A stretch of DNA of 64,000 nucleotides from Anastrepha obliqua (lineage: Eukaryota > Arthropoda > Insecta > Diptera > Tephritidae): the NCBI RefSeq assembly GCF_027943255.1, contig NC_072893.1:43174001-43238000 (forward strand), written 5' to 3'. The notes under the pieces are model-generated. The model was not told the origin of the DNA. It did not search any database and saw only the letters and a program-made list of their open reading frames with translations. Positions within the stretch are counted from its first letter, which is position 1. Each line of letters begins with the position of its first letter. A program made the translations under genes and the position numbers. This document shows, piece after piece, positions 1 to 11,249 of the stretch.

Positions 1-608
1 CCACGAAAATCGAAAAAAACTGTCATCATGCCCTTTATTTTTGAACGACTTTGACGTGCTCTTTTCGGTCTGGCCTCGCCTTTAGCACGATATTCGCTTG
101 ATTGGTCGGTTGTTTCAGGATCGTAAGCATAAATCCAAGTCTCATCTCCCGTAATGATGCATTTGAGCTTGTCCTGATAATCTGAAAGCATTGTTTCACA
201 CACATCAACGCGACGACTTTTTTCCAAGAAATTGAGAGTTTTCGGTACCAAACGAAACTTGACTTTTCGTAGGCCCAAATGGTCTTTCAAAATGGTTTTC
301 ACAGATCCTTCTGATATTCCGATCATATCAGTAAGGTCTTTAACAGTCAACCGACGATTTTTGAGCACTAACTCCTTCACTTTATTGACGTGTTGGTCAT
401 CTGTTGACGTCGATGGTCGTCCGGAGCGCTCGAAGTCATCAACACGTTCTCGACCTTCTTTGAAGTCTTTGTACCACTTATAAACATTTTTCTGCGACAT
501 GGTCGAATCACCAAATGCCTTCTGCAACATCCTAAACGTTTCCGCAGCCGAAATTTCATTCCGTAAACAAATTTTGATGGCTCTTCTCTGCACAATCAAA
601 TCAGACAT
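1..608 (-). CDS. mariner transposase, N-terminal part, runs off window edge
   Basis: From the ATG at 606-608 the minus strand is open without a stop for about 202 codons to the edge of the window. The product opens with an HTH-type mariner N-terminus (MSDLIVQRRAIKICLRN), then the residues NVYKWYKDFKEGRERVDDF and the linker SGRPSTS, a second HTH region, and the first catalytic aspartate block TGDETWIYAYDPE near residue 155. This is the classic cut-and-paste transposase of the mariner (DD34D) group, acting in the nucleus on its own terminal repeats. Only the first D can be seen; the second and third D lie outside. It is the only transposase here with no break in the visible part, so it may be young. 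It sits on the 3' side of the SmydA gene 1 first exon, so probably inside that gene's intron. Subfamily was not assigned. Confidence 0.85.
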   Translation of the reverse strand, partial: MSDLIVQRRAIKICLRNEISAAETFRMLQKAFGDSTMSQKNVYKWYKDFKEGRERVDDFERSGRPSTSTDDQHVNKVKELVLKNRRLTVKDLTDMIGISEGSVKTILKDHLGLRKVKFRLVPKTLNFLEKSRRVDVCETMLSDYQDKLKCIITGDETWIYAYDPETTDQSSEYRAKGEARPKRARQSRSKIKGMMTVFFDFR

Positions 609-1741
609 TGTAAAAATCGAAAAATGCACTCTTGGTCGTTTAGTAAACACAAGCGTAAATATATTACTGATAATGACATTCACATGAAAGTTGGCCCAGA
701 TGTTACTAACAGTGCTGCCAACTCATGAAAAAAATAACTAGAGCGAAATTTTAATTCCGCGAAGTTTGACAAATAAATTCACCTTACTTTTTGCCCACAG
801 TAATTTGTAATTGATCCCCACAATAGTGAAAAATTTAAGAAATTTTCGCTTTAGAATCGATTAAAGTGTGTTTTCATATACAACATTTTTTAATATCCTA
901 TAGATTCTTGAGCTACAGATATGAATGCGTTGTTTTTTTTTTTTAAATTGCATCAAAACACGAAATTTAATGCTTAACATATAAAGTATACTAAATCGAT
1001 TAAGAGAACATATTTATTTTGTCGCTTCCCACTGTGCAGCAATTAATTTCGACCATGTGCGCTACGCTGTCTAGCTTTGAGGTTGTGGTTGTGGCTGTGG
1101 CGTGCGCCACACGACCCGCCAAGACAACAATGTGATGTAGGCATCACAAATTGCTCGATTTCTTTGCAATGATAAATCAACAGGTGTGCGCTTATTTTGC
1201 ATCGTTTTTTTAAACGCAGTGTTTTTGAATTTCCTTTTCTTGGCATAGCATGAAATACAAAAAATCAAGGAGAATAGATTTTGATGAGTTGTAGGAATCT
1301 TTCTATTTTCTTAACAAAATTTGTGCGAAATTTTTTAACAATAAAAGCAAAAGAAAATGTAGTCTTAGTAAGAAATTATATAAGTTTATGTTATTTATAC
1401 TATGCAGAGCTGGCTGGTATCATTAATTTTAATAGTTTATTGCTCCATGTATTTTAGTTGACTAGAAAATTTTGCCGCGAATATTTTTATTAAATTTCTC
1501 TGGTTTCTTCGTATTTAGAGGCGCAGGCAAGTACTTAATTGTAGGCATACAGAGCGTCACATATTTCACACGCCCACTTTGGCAGAATTTAATAATTAAA
1601 AAAATCAAAAAACTGAATCTTTGTGTAGTAGAAAACTTGATTAGCGTAAAAAAAACATTTTTTTTGGTGCATTTTTTTTTTTTTTTTTGCAAAAATCTTT
1701 CACAGTTGAATAGCAAATTTAATTGCCCTCCCATAACTCAC
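609..1741. other. intronic AT-rich DNA, no gene seen
   Basis: This is the donor-proximal part of SmydA gene 1 intron 1. It contains homopolymer runs (for example the T run near 1672-1688) and no open frame that resembles a protein family. The 5' terminal repeat of the mariner copy should lie near 700-760 but I could not define it. Confidence 0.5.
1736..1741 (-). promoter_or_regulatory. 5' splice donor GTGAGT of SmydA gene 1
   Basis: Reading the minus strand, codons for Cys-Ser-Asp-Pro-Thr end at 1742 and are followed at once by GTGAGT, a near-consensus donor. The frame stays open past it for 13 codons that do not resemble the family, as expected for intron read-through. SmydA gene 2 breaks at the same residue. 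Confidence 0.8.
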
Positions 1742-2611
1742 CGTCGGATCCGAGCAGCGTTTGCAGCTGCAAACAAAGTGTTTGGTAGCACGAAGAAAAA
1801 GTTGACGCGATAACGTATTCCACAAGATTTTCGTATATGTCGCTGTGATCTCCTCGCCTTGCGCTATATCGCGCGCCGCCGTCACCACAATTGTCTGTCC
1901 ATCCTCGAAGTGATGTGACGAGTTCGGCGTACAATTGTGATTCATAAATCCTGCCAATGCGAAGAGCCCGCGTACCATTGTCTCATGGCCATCCACAATA
2001 CTGCGCACCTCAAAAGCATTCGTATTGCACGCACACACAGTGTGATAGGCGTAGCTCAGCCTATCCTTGTCCTGGGGGAAATTTTCAAAACATTTCGCTG
2101 CGCGCTCCACTTCACGCAGATAATATTTATCACTGTTAACCTGCATGGCCAACAATAATTTACGCTTCTCCGGCGCCAAAAAGTAGCAACGCACAACACT
2201 CAATATGCGCAATGAGTGCGGATGTACGCGCGTTGTATCCTTGGGCCGCCACGAGCGAAAGAGTTTACAATCCATTGCATGGCGCTCTGTCTGACCACAT
2301 GCATTACAAATTGGTAGAGAACAGCCGGCAGAACAGAGCACTTGCTCCATGGGCCCCTCGAGCAGGCGAAAACATATCGTACAGGTATTCAAGTTCGTAT
2401 CGTTGGAGGCAGTGGGACCATTGAGTAGCGCGCTCTCGCGAAATATCAGCTCACCGCTTTTGATGTCACGTCGCGCGAACAGTCCGCGCCCGGAAATCGG
2501 CGAATCGGTCAGCACCCATGAGTGATCCGCGTCGCGTAATTCTCCCAAATGTAGGTCAATCAGTTGTGCCACCTCTGATGTTGGTATGGGGTGAACATTT
2601 GGTAGTGACAT
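1742..2611 (-). CDS. SmydA-like SET/MYND lysine methyltransferase, gene 1, first coding exon
   Basis: This exon encodes 290 residues from an ATG at 2609-2611. SMYD proteins transfer methyl groups from S-adenosylmethionine to lysines of histones or other proteins; the SmydA group is the arthropod-specific branch (family knowledge). Visible parts: the SET N-terminal half around GRGLFARRD (41-49); a MYND zinc finger with C77, C80, C93, C97, C102, C105, H111, C115; the SET C-terminal motifs NHNC (224-227) and GEEITATY (252-259); and the start of a post-SET cysteine cluster CSCKRC (281-286). All the residues expected for an active fold are present. The coding part stops at a GTGAGT donor, and no following exon exists in 1-1741, so the C-terminus (about 150 residues in the paralogue) lies outside. 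It is a paralogue of the gene at 55 kb, on the same strand. The numbered SmydA orthologue cannot be named from this alone. Confidence 0.9.
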
Positions 2612-3297
2612 TTTTTTTTTCTTTTTGTGCCAATTAAGTGCAAAAAGAGTTTATTTAAAATAAGCTTTAATTTTTTTCACTTTTCTCACTTTTTCACTTT
2701 TTTTTTGCTGGTGGACGTGTTATTAATTAATTAATGCCTGGCACATGTTACGCGTTCGCCTGTAATGATGCTACTAGTTGCAGCTAATTATTTTAATTGT
2801 TGATTGTGTAAGGATTTAAGAACAGTCACGGCCAAATCTCTGTATGTTATCTTTGTATGCTATTTTGGCAACTAAACCACGGCATTACTCAAACGCGACT
2901 AATAGCTATGCTAGCTGGTACTGCAGCCGTTCACAACGGTTACCAGCGTGCCGTTGTCTGTTTCTAACCTTAGGTAATCTTAAAAGACCTCCGCGCTCTC
3001 CCAGTTGCTGTGATTTTATCTAGTTCGTTTCAATTCACTTTGGTTGCAAATAGTGAGTTAAACAGCCAAATCATCATCAAAGTCGACTCACTTCCTGACG
3101 TATGTTGCACGCTACGCCGGCAAAGGCGGGGCTGGTGTCTAACAGGGGCTACGTGAAAAAAATATGTGGCGGGGTTTTACTATTAAATGATTTAAGTTCA
3201 GAGTGAAAGCTCAAATTGGCAGCGCTGCAATGCTATAAATGTGAATAAGGTGTTCAGCAAAAACTATTATTCTTCATTAGGAATATCTCTACATATA
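2612..3297. promoter_or_regulatory. upstream region of SmydA gene 1
   Basis: The 686 bp upstream of the gene 1 ATG should contain its 5' UTR and promoter. Immediately upstream on the minus strand are long purine/pyrimidine runs (T runs at 2612-2620 and 2700-2708). I saw no convincing TATA-initiator pair and no other gene. Confidence 0.35.
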
Positions 3298-3678
3298 AAG
3301 GGTGGTTAAGTTTCAAGGGCCGGTGTTGATTTCGAATAAAATACAATTTTTTAAAGAAATTATTGTCATTTCTCTTTATTATGATAATGTTGGTATGGCT
3401 CAATTACGTATGGAACAAAATATCCGCCAAATGGCCGCCGGTGCCTCGGCGGAACACCTCCATCCGATGGTCCAAATTTTCGATTACGTTGAGGCATAAT
3501 TGAGGTTCTATGCCGTTAATGTACCGAATTATCTCATCCTTTAGCTCTTGAGCCAGCAACAAGCTTATCGACGTACACCTTTTCTTTCAAATAACCCCAA
3601 AGAAAGAAGTCCAACGGTGTCGTTGACGCTTAGGTGTGGTTCACATTCAACATCGGCCCGTGAAATTTAACCACCCTT
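3298..3678 (+). mobile_element. deletion derivative of DD41D element, family R1 (MITE-like)
   Basis: A 381-bp element flanked by TA (3296-3297 and 3679-3680). The left end AAGGGTGGTTAAGTTTCAAG is matched inverted at the right end (rc of 3646-3678). The ends match the larger copy at 52933-54174. The inside retains short pieces of transposase sequence in inverse orientation (for example a block reading GYLKEKVYVDKLVAGSRAKG on the minus strand near 3545-3600) and lacks the catalytic domain, so it can only move in trans. Confidence 0.8.
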
Positions 3679-3899
3679 TATTTACATACATGAATATATA
3701 AAAATATATGTATGTATGTATGTGTACATGAAAAATGAGAAAATTTCAAAAACCACTATAAAACCACTTTTTGCATTTGAAATCATATTTTTCCTGAAAT
3801 GATAGTTTGTTCATAAATTATTTTTTTTATGGTGATGCCATCTATTTAAAAAAGTTATTTATTAAATAACAGAAAAAATATTATATTACAGTATGAGTA

Positions 3900-5600
3900 T
3901 GAAAGTAAATGTATTTAAAGATACTTTAATCCAGAAACTATTTTTATAGCGTTGCCACCTAATTTTTATTTAAAAACTCTAAAATTAATTACTAATGTAT
4001 AGGAGTCAAACCAAGGGCGTTTCATCAAACTTTAATAAGAATTAATTTCTTTAAGACGTTGCCACCTAATTTGTAAGGGAAAAATATACATCAAAAGACA
4101 TAAAACAAAATCTGTTCACAATAAGAAAGAAAGCTTTAATAAAAAAAATTTTATGGCGTTGCCAACTTACTTTATTTACTATTTACACAGCATAAAAGAA
4201 AGCCAGTTGAGTATCTTTGTAATCTGAAAATATTTGCATAGTGCTGCCACTTAATTTTTAATTCACAAATATAAATGATTTACAAAAATATATAGTTTAT
4301 TAGGATATGGGTATCTAACAAAATGTGTGTCAAAGAAAAGAAGAATGTTTTAATTAGAAAAATGTATGTATAGAGTTGCCAACTTACTTAATACGAAAAT
4401 GTTTATTATGTACACAGCAAATTTAAGTAGTGGCCTAGGAGCATCGCATAAAATATGGCATATAATGTTTTAAAAATATTTTTGAATGGCGTTGCCACCT
4501 TTTTTTTAATGCACAAATATCAATGAATTACAAAATTGTATAAGATATTAGGATATGGGATCTAACGAAATGTCTTTCAAATGAAAGAAGAACGTTTTAC
4601 TTAGGAAAATGTATGTTTAGAGTTGCCAGCTTACCGAATTCGAAAATATTTTATATGTACACAGCAAATGTAAGTAATGTTCTATAAGCATCACGTAAAA
4701 GATGGCATATAATGCTTGAAAAATATTTTTGAATGGCGTTGCCACCTTATTTTGTATGCAGTCATAATTTTGAATGCAATCATTACAAAAATGTTTTAGA
4801 TATTGGGATTAGGGTATCTATTGAAATATGTTCCAAAGGAAAGAATAATGTTTTAATTAGAAAAATTTCTGTATAGAGTTGCCGACTTACTTTTAATACG
4901 AAATTGTTTGTTATGTACACAGCAAATTTAAGTAATGGTCTATGAGTACCACGCAAAAGATGGCATGGAATGCTTTGAAAATATTTTTGAATGGCGTTGC
5001 CACCTTTTTAATGCACAAATATAAATTAATTACAAAAATGTATTAAATATTAGGATATGCAACCAAAAGAAATGTTTTCCAAAAGAAAGAACAATGTTCT
5101 ATTCAGAAAAAAATTTCGGCGTTGCCACCTTATTTCTAATGCAAAAATATAAATTGTATATGCTTATGAAAAGTAGGGTGTTAAATAATGCTTTAAGCTG
5201 AAAATATTTTTCAGCTTAAGTTTATGGTGTTGCCACTTAGTGTTAATGGAAAAAAATATAAATTAATTAAAAAAATTGGTTAAACGAGTGCATAAGACAT
5301 TGCGTATTAATTAAAAATTGCTCTTTCATGGCGTTGCTAATTAACTTTTACCGCAAAAACGGTAACTAACTACAAAGGGAATTACCATAAATAATAGGAT
5401 ATAAGTATTCGCAAAAATTGATTACGAAGGTTTCAAAAACATTTTTTTTTTTGGTATTGTCACCGTTTTTATGGAAAAGTAAAATTTAATCATAAAATTT
5501 ATTTACTTAGCTGTTAAGATATGAGTATGAGGCAAATCAGAATGTTTTAATCAGAAAATATTTTTTGAATGGCCCTGCCACATAGTTTTAATGTAGAAAT
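3900..5600. repeat. degenerate tandem array, about 115-bp unit, dimeric higher order
   Basis: The box GGCGTTGCCACCTTA and variants recur at about 3951, 4058, 4158, 4243, 4375, 4491, 4622, 4738, 4878, 4996, 5121, 5228, 5333, 5455 and 5572, that is 15 times at spacings of 85-140 bp (mean about 115). Between boxes the text is AT-rich with recurring pieces such as ATATTAGGATATG and GTACACAGCAAAT. Alternate units resemble each other more: the stretch TACACAGCAAATxTAAGTA...GGCGTTGCCACC occurs at about 4410-4500, 4657-4747 and 4914-5005, giving a higher-order period near 250 bp. No open frame is conserved. Satellite-like, old array. Confidence 0.75.
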
Positions 5601-6526
5601 TCACAAAGTTTAATGAAATATTATCATGTAGACAATGCAAAATATATTCCGCCATTTTTTTGTTACGCATGCTGGCAATAAGATGATTAAATTTGTACAA
5701 GTTTTACAAAAAAGAAACAAATTTCAGCCATATTTCTTAGAGCATTTTTTAGTATACTTTGAAATAAGTGAATATCTCGGTTTTGAGTTGGAACTAATTA
5801 TAAACTGTTCTGTAATGATAGCAATATGGTAACACTATGCCGAAAATGAAATGGATACCAAAGTGCACATTCACAGCACTCTTAAATTTACATTACTATT
5901 TAGCTCTGGTAAGATGAAGATCTCCCCTAACCAATATCTTGAATGATCTTTTGGTAAAACAACATCAAGAATTCGGAAAAAAAATTGGATAAAAACTAAA
6001 TGTTTCGTTCGGTTTTTATGATATCTTCCAAATAGAAAACTTTTTTTTTGTAATTAATATTTTGTTTTTAATAATTCATAAGCATTTGAGAAAGCTTTAA
6101 AGCCGAAAATTAGTAAATGTTTCTATTAAACTTCTTTTTTTTTGAGCAATTCACGTGGAATAATAAAGTCAATGCCACAATTAGCCCTTTCACAATGCCT
6201 CCTTACGATACAGCCACTGTTTTCTCGTATAATTTATTTACTTTGTAGTTTGAAATGGATTTGCGCGAATGTTTTTATGAATTCATTTCCAACAATTTAA
6301 TGGATGTGTAGACTTGGCCGAATTTATGTGGGCGCGTGTATGTAAATAAACATGCACATGTATGCTTATCTATGTAATGGGTGTATTTTTATTAGGTATG
6401 GAATTTGTTTTATCCAAAAAAGTTTCCAATACTTTGACTGCTTTTGCGAGTGTTTATGAATAAATTCTGGTATGGCACCAACTTGTCTACCGGTGTTTAT
6501 CACTTTTTACGGGCCTTACCAGTATA
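5601..6526. other. AT-rich intergenic DNA, nothing recognised
   Basis: No protein family, RNA gene or clear repeat boundary was seen. A 65-codon open frame at 5635-5832 shows no family features. Confidence 0.4.
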
Positions 6527-7738
6527 CGAGAGGTGCCTTTTTTATATCGGGATTAGAGAACAAAAACAAATTTTAATCATCGAAAATCACTTTATTGTTT
6601 TTCAAAATATTCTCCATGAATATCTATACACTTTTGCATGCGTTTGAACCAATTGTCGAAGCACTTTTGCCACTCTGAATGAGGTACCTCCAAAACATGC
6701 ATTCTGTCATTCGGTGCCAAGTCAGGACTATACGGCGGATGACCCATTAATTCGATGTTTTGGATGCTCAAAAATGCAGTTGTTTGAGCCGATGTGTGAG
6801 AGCTCGCATTGTCCTGGTGAAGAGTGATCCGTCTTTGGCGATTGGTTTTCCTAATTTCTTGGAAGACAACTGGCAAACAAATGGTTGTGTACCACTCAGA
6901 ATTTACTGTTCTGCGTTGTTCTAGTGGTACGGTTGCAACATGTCCAGTTTTTCCGAAAAACAGGAGACCATTTGCTTGGAAGTGCTTCCTGCGCGAACAA
7001 CTTTTGTCGGATTTGGCTCATCTTGAAACACCCATACAGTCGACTGCTGTTTACTTTCGGGCTCATACGCGTAAATCCATGATTCATCACCTGTCCCGAT
7101 GTCATAGACGTGTTTCGAAGCCCCGCGATCGTATTTTTTGAGCATTTCCTTCGACCAATCGACATGAGCATTTTTTTGAGCGATTGACAAATTGTGTGGG
7201 ATCCAACGCGAACAAATTTTTTTGACAGTCAAATGTTTATGTAATATTGAATGTATGCTGGTCCCACTAATGCCTAAGATTGTCTCAATCTCATGATAGG
7301 TCACATGACGATCTTGCAATATCAGTTCGTGCACAGCATCAATGGTTTTCGGAACAACAACTGATTTTGGACGACCTTCACGAAATTCGTCTTGGAGTGA
7401 ACTACGACCACGATTGAATTCACCATATCATCGATAAACACTGGTCCTTGATGGAGCTTCATCGCCAAAAAATGAATTAAGTTCATCCATGCAATGTTGC
7501 TGAGTTAATCCACGTCGAAAGTTGTAAAAAATAATCGCACGAAAATGTTCACGATTTAATTCCATTTTTGGACCGAGATGAATTTTTAAGTTACTGTAAG
7601 CAACACAAATAGCGCTGGTATTTCAAAACGTTCTGAGTACGTAAAAGCCAAAAAAGGTCAAACTTTGCGATACAGCTGTCAGTTGCCAGATTGTAACACC
7701 AGGGTTGCCAAATCCCGAAATATAAAAGGCACTCCTTG
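6527..7738 (-). mobile_element. mariner element (DD34D), nearly full length, inactive
   Basis: A 1212-bp element bounded by TA duplications (6525-6526 and 7739-7740). The left end CGAGAGGTGCCTTTTTTATA and the right end (rc) CAAGGAGTGCCTTTTATATT are imperfect inverted repeats. The transposase reads on the minus strand. Confidence 0.9.
6592..7565 (-). pseudogene. mariner transposase pseudogene
   Basis: The reading starts at ATG 7563-7565 (MELNREHFRAIIFYNFRRG) and ends at 6592 with DIHGEYFEKQ. Catalytic blocks GDESWIYAYEPE, LHQDNASSH and YSPDLAPND are visible, matching the DD34D mariner pattern common in insects. Breaks: a stop (TGA in place of Trp) in the first HTH region near 7433; frameshifts near the DESW-to-HQDN linker; and loss of about 25-30 codons straight after the third catalytic D, where the usual FFLFP segment is replaced by RMHVLEVP. 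It cannot make active enzyme. Confidence 0.85.
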
Positions 7739-8147
7739 TAGGTCAGTTATTTCGCAAAAAGTAATCTAAGGAAATTAAATTTCGATTTCCAATTTTTGGG
7801 CCCATTTGCGAGTCCGTTCATTGCGCATTCATTACACGGAGAAAATGCGCAATACTACAGTGAAAAAAGTCAAAAATCAGGGAGACTTGCACTCTTTTAG
7901 CCTAAAACTTAATTAACTCTAAACTGTGTACCGAGAATTTGTCTAAAAATGCTAACAAAAACTTTTGATTTTTTTTCTTTTTGTAAATTTGCCGATTTTT
8001 ATAAATTGTGTACAAAGTTTGAGATTAAAAATACAAGGTGGCGCCTAGTTAATTACTCAATTTTGTGTTTCAATACTTTGTTCTCCAAAAGTTCTTGCAT
8101 TTGCGGAATTCCGACGACTCGCGTCTCTAAACCTGTTAAAATCTTCC
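7739..8147. other. intergenic DNA, no gene seen
   Basis: AT-rich stretch. It contains one ACAAGGTGGCGC motif at about 8033-8044 that resembles the terminal sequence of the repeats at 21871 and 59638, but I could not follow the similarity further. Confidence 0.3.
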
Positions 8148-8755
8148 GGGGTTAGGGATAGTCAGAAGCCCGAAAAAATTATATAATAATTCTCAATAAT
8201 TCTTTTTTTGCTAGTCAATTGCTTTATTTTACAAAAATAAAAACATAGCATTAATAAATCATTTTTGACTTGACTTAAGCAAAATTTAAAAAAAAAATTG
8301 ATAATGGTAAAAGTTATCGCTGTTTGTGTGCAGCCCCATAAGTCCCTTGCGGTGATCATCACAAGGCCTTGAAGATTCATTTAAAGTCAACTGGGCAAGA
8401 AAAAATAGTTTTATGAATAGACAATCTTGTGCCTGATCGAAGCTTGTTTTTCAAAATTAACAGCATGGCGGCCTCAGGAAATATTTTTCAGATTTTCGAG
8501 AAAAAATAATCCTTCCATCAGCAGCGCTTTTTCAAAAGCAGTTTTTGAGCGGTTTTTAAGTAACAGTGATCACCAGTTCCAAAAACATAGTTTTGAGAAA
8601 AACACATTTAAGGTTTTGCTATCTGCTCCGGAGCGCCCGAGCGCCCTTTGTCGGATTCACTTCAAATTTTCACACAATATTTTTAAGATATTATACTTTA
8701 TGAAAATACAAAAAAACAATCGAATTTTTTGAAAATTCTAACTACCCGTAACCCC
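8148..8755. mobile_element. piggyBac-type MITE candidate, copy A
   Basis: A 608-bp element with ends GGGGTTAGGGATAGTCAG and (rc of right) GGGGTTACGGGTAGTTAG. It is related over much of its length, in inverted orientation, to 47496-47978: shared internal blocks include TTGTGCCTGATCGAAGCTT, CAxxATGGCGGCCTCAGGAAA and AAAAACATAGCATTAATA. Flanks are TTCC and TTGA, degenerate versions of the TTAA that flanks copy B. It has no transposase frame. Confidence 0.65.
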
Positions 8756-8770
8756 TTGAACGGCGGTGAT

Positions 8771-9225
8771 TTAGTAATGTTGGGGTGTTGTTGAGAAATT
8801 GCGGCTTACCTGCATATACCATTTTCCAGAATTTTTCAGACACAACTTTGTCATCATTGGCCTCACCCCTCGTTGTACTTGCTCGACCTGTCCATTACCA
8901 CGTGGCACTCCAGTCGCTATCAGCAGATATTCGATTTGCTCGCTCTCGCAGTAGCCATTGAAAAGATTTGAGGGAAAAGCGGAGTCTCTGTCAGTGATTA
9001 TTCCCTTTGGGTTCCCGAAAACTGCTGACTGTTTCGTTAATCTGTCGACCACGACCTCTGCGTCTGTGTGCCTTGTTGGAGAGAATCAAATAAACTTCGA
9101 GAAAGCATCTTTTACTACCAAAATGTAATTATATGCCTTTTAGTAGGTTCCATTGGGCCCACGTGGTCGATAAAAAATGAGTGGATGAGTAACTGATTGG
9201 TAAGTGTCGCGATAAGCTTTGTTTT
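8771..9225 (-). pseudogene. LTR-retrotransposon integrase core fragment
   Basis: The minus strand encodes, with breaks, YNYILVVKDAFSKF then IITDRDSAFPS, GVPRGNGQVEQVQR and a C-terminal stretch to 8771. These match the integrase core order D...D (TDRDSAF) ...E (GQVE) of Ty3/gypsy-like elements, the domain that inserts element DNA into the host chromosome. An HxGP-like block (HVGPMEPTK) is visible upstream at about 9155-9180 in a different frame, and a stop interrupts the frame near 9085, so it is dead. No LTRs or other pol domains were found on either side. Confidence 0.75.
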
Positions 9226-10210
9226 TTTTACAAAGCCACTCAGCCGGTGCAGTGCTTCATCACTTCAAACTGAACATTGGACAACACGAACTCTGTATAA
9301 ATTTTTTGGCAGCGCATTTATTATGGGAATAACTTTGAACGTTTTTCAAATACATATTTTTCGTGCATAAGTAAGTTGCTGTATGGCAGTTTTTTTAATG
9401 TTTACTAAAAAAATGTCAAAAAAAGTGAATTGACAGATATCTCTATCGCAAGTTTCGCATGCCTAAAAAGACACCTCTTACATACATACTATAAACATAC
9501 ATATGTTTACGGGAAGAGCAGTGGAGCCAAAATTAGATAATATTGTAGTGCACTGGTTCATTTGGAAATATTGAAATGATGCGAAAACTTCAAGAGAAAT
9601 TACATCATAAAGCACTCGAATAATTTTCCTCTCAATTTCAGTTCAGATATGCATACACACACATAAGTACACATGTAAACACACACATATGTAGACTAAA
9701 ATTTGGAATTTCTTGTAAAAAAAGTTATATCTACATATGTATAAGTATATATGTGAAAACATACTATTTAGTTCAGCCATAAACGAAATATAAAATTAAT
9801 TAACCAATTTCGGGTTTGAATAAATCTTTTCCTAAATAAAAAACAATGATTTTGCGTGATGGAAATCTTTATTTTCACCTTTACGCGCTCCAAATATGAT
9901 CGACGTAAGACACCATTTGAAAAAATCATAAATCTTCCGATAAGCTGAATAATTTCTCGCCGCCTGTGGTGCAAAACCTTCAATGCAAAATCATGCAAGA
10001 ATTCGTTTTCCATTTTCCACATAATTTTATTAGCCAATAAATTAAATTTTTTTTTGTTTCTAAGGAACTTTACTAACACATAACTGGTGCCATTTGGATC
10101 ACTGATCTTTTGTTATATCACATCTCCCATGCGCCCTGCGAGAAAACTATAGCATATTTGGCAAGTTTCTTAATGAATTTTTTTTAATGTTCATTATTAC
10201 AAAAAGTATT
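9226..10210. other. intergenic DNA, nothing recognised
   Basis: AT-rich with several CATATGT/ACACACA short repeats (9640-9760). A 103-codon minus-strand frame at 9768-10079 is rich in Lys, Phe and Ile, has no family features and is probably chance. Confidence 0.35.
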
Positions 10211-11235
10211 AGGTGCGAAACTAAGTTATCGCTGTTTTTTGATGAAAATACAACTTTATTCTGAAAAAGTGGTTACAAGTGGATCATTGAAAGTATTGCC
10301 CATTGCTGGCTACTACTTCAACGGTCTTCAACGGATGAAAACGTCGACAAAGTGAAGGAAATGGTGCTGGAAAATCATCATTTAAGTTTGAGGGAGGTAG
10401 CTCGGGACCTTAGCCTATCTCACGAATCAATTCGCAACATTTTACACCATCAATTGAGCGTCTCATGCATGGCTGCTCGACTCGTTTCAAGAGAGTTGAA
10501 TTTCTTTCAAAAAATTCATCGGAAGAAGGTGGCTGCAGACATGCTTGAGCAAGTTAATTCGAACCCAATGTTTATACAGCGCATCATAACAGGTGATGAG
10601 ACGTGGGTAAATGAGTTTGACATGCAAACCAGTCAACATGTAACCAGGCACCTGAATGGCTCTATCCACATTAGCCGAAACCCAAAAACCACTTCAAGGT
10701 CTGTCAAAAGTGAAGGTCGTGCTACTCGTTTTCTTTGATTATCATTTTGTTGTGCACTCGGAACTCATTCCAAATGGTGCTACGGTAAATAAAGAATATT
10801 ACTTGGAAGTTATGCGATGTTTGAGAGAGAATTTGCGTAGAAAACGGCCCAATTTGTGGAAAGAAAACTCATGGATATTGCACCATGATAACGCGAGACG
10901 GTGCGCGGGCTCATATTGTTTATACTTTTTTGACCAAAAACTCAACAAATATCATCGAACAATCACCGTATTCACCGGATTTTGCTGTGTATGACTTTTT
11001 CGTTTTCCCAAAACTTAAATTGCCACTCCGCGGACGCCGCTTTGAGTCGATAGAGGCCATTAAGGAGAATTCGCTAAAGGAGCTGAAGAAAATCTCTTCA
11101 AACGAGTTTAAAAGGTGCTCTGATGGCTGGATTAATCGTTGGCATGTGTAAATTGCTTCGAATGGAGCCTATTTTGAAGGCGACGAAATAAATTTTGATG
11201 ATTAAATTGCGTTTTATTGAACAATTCCCGGTACT
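10211..11235 (+). mobile_element. mariner element (DD34D), 5'-deleted, inactive
   Basis: Starts TTAGGTGCGAAACTAAGTTA at 10211, a sequence very like the end of the minus-strand mariner at 13510, and ends near CCCGGTACTTTTTTTAG (11226-11242). The transposase reads from about 10330 (STDENVDKVKEMVLEN) to the stop at 11149-11151 in three frames. GDETWVNEFD, LHHDNA and PYSPDFAVYDFFVFPKLKL supply the three catalytic blocks; frameshifts occur near 10660-10720 and 10890-10920. The N-terminal HTH has been lost between 10290 and 10330. Confidence 0.85.
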
Positions 11236-11249
11236 TTTTTTAGCCCGGC

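Noticed and set aside
1937..2424. Plus-strand frames opposite SmydA gene 1
   Set aside because: Antisense shadows of the coding exon.
9768..10079. 103-codon minus frame
   Set aside because: Low-complexity Lys/Phe/Ile-rich translation of AT-rich DNA; no homologous family recognised.
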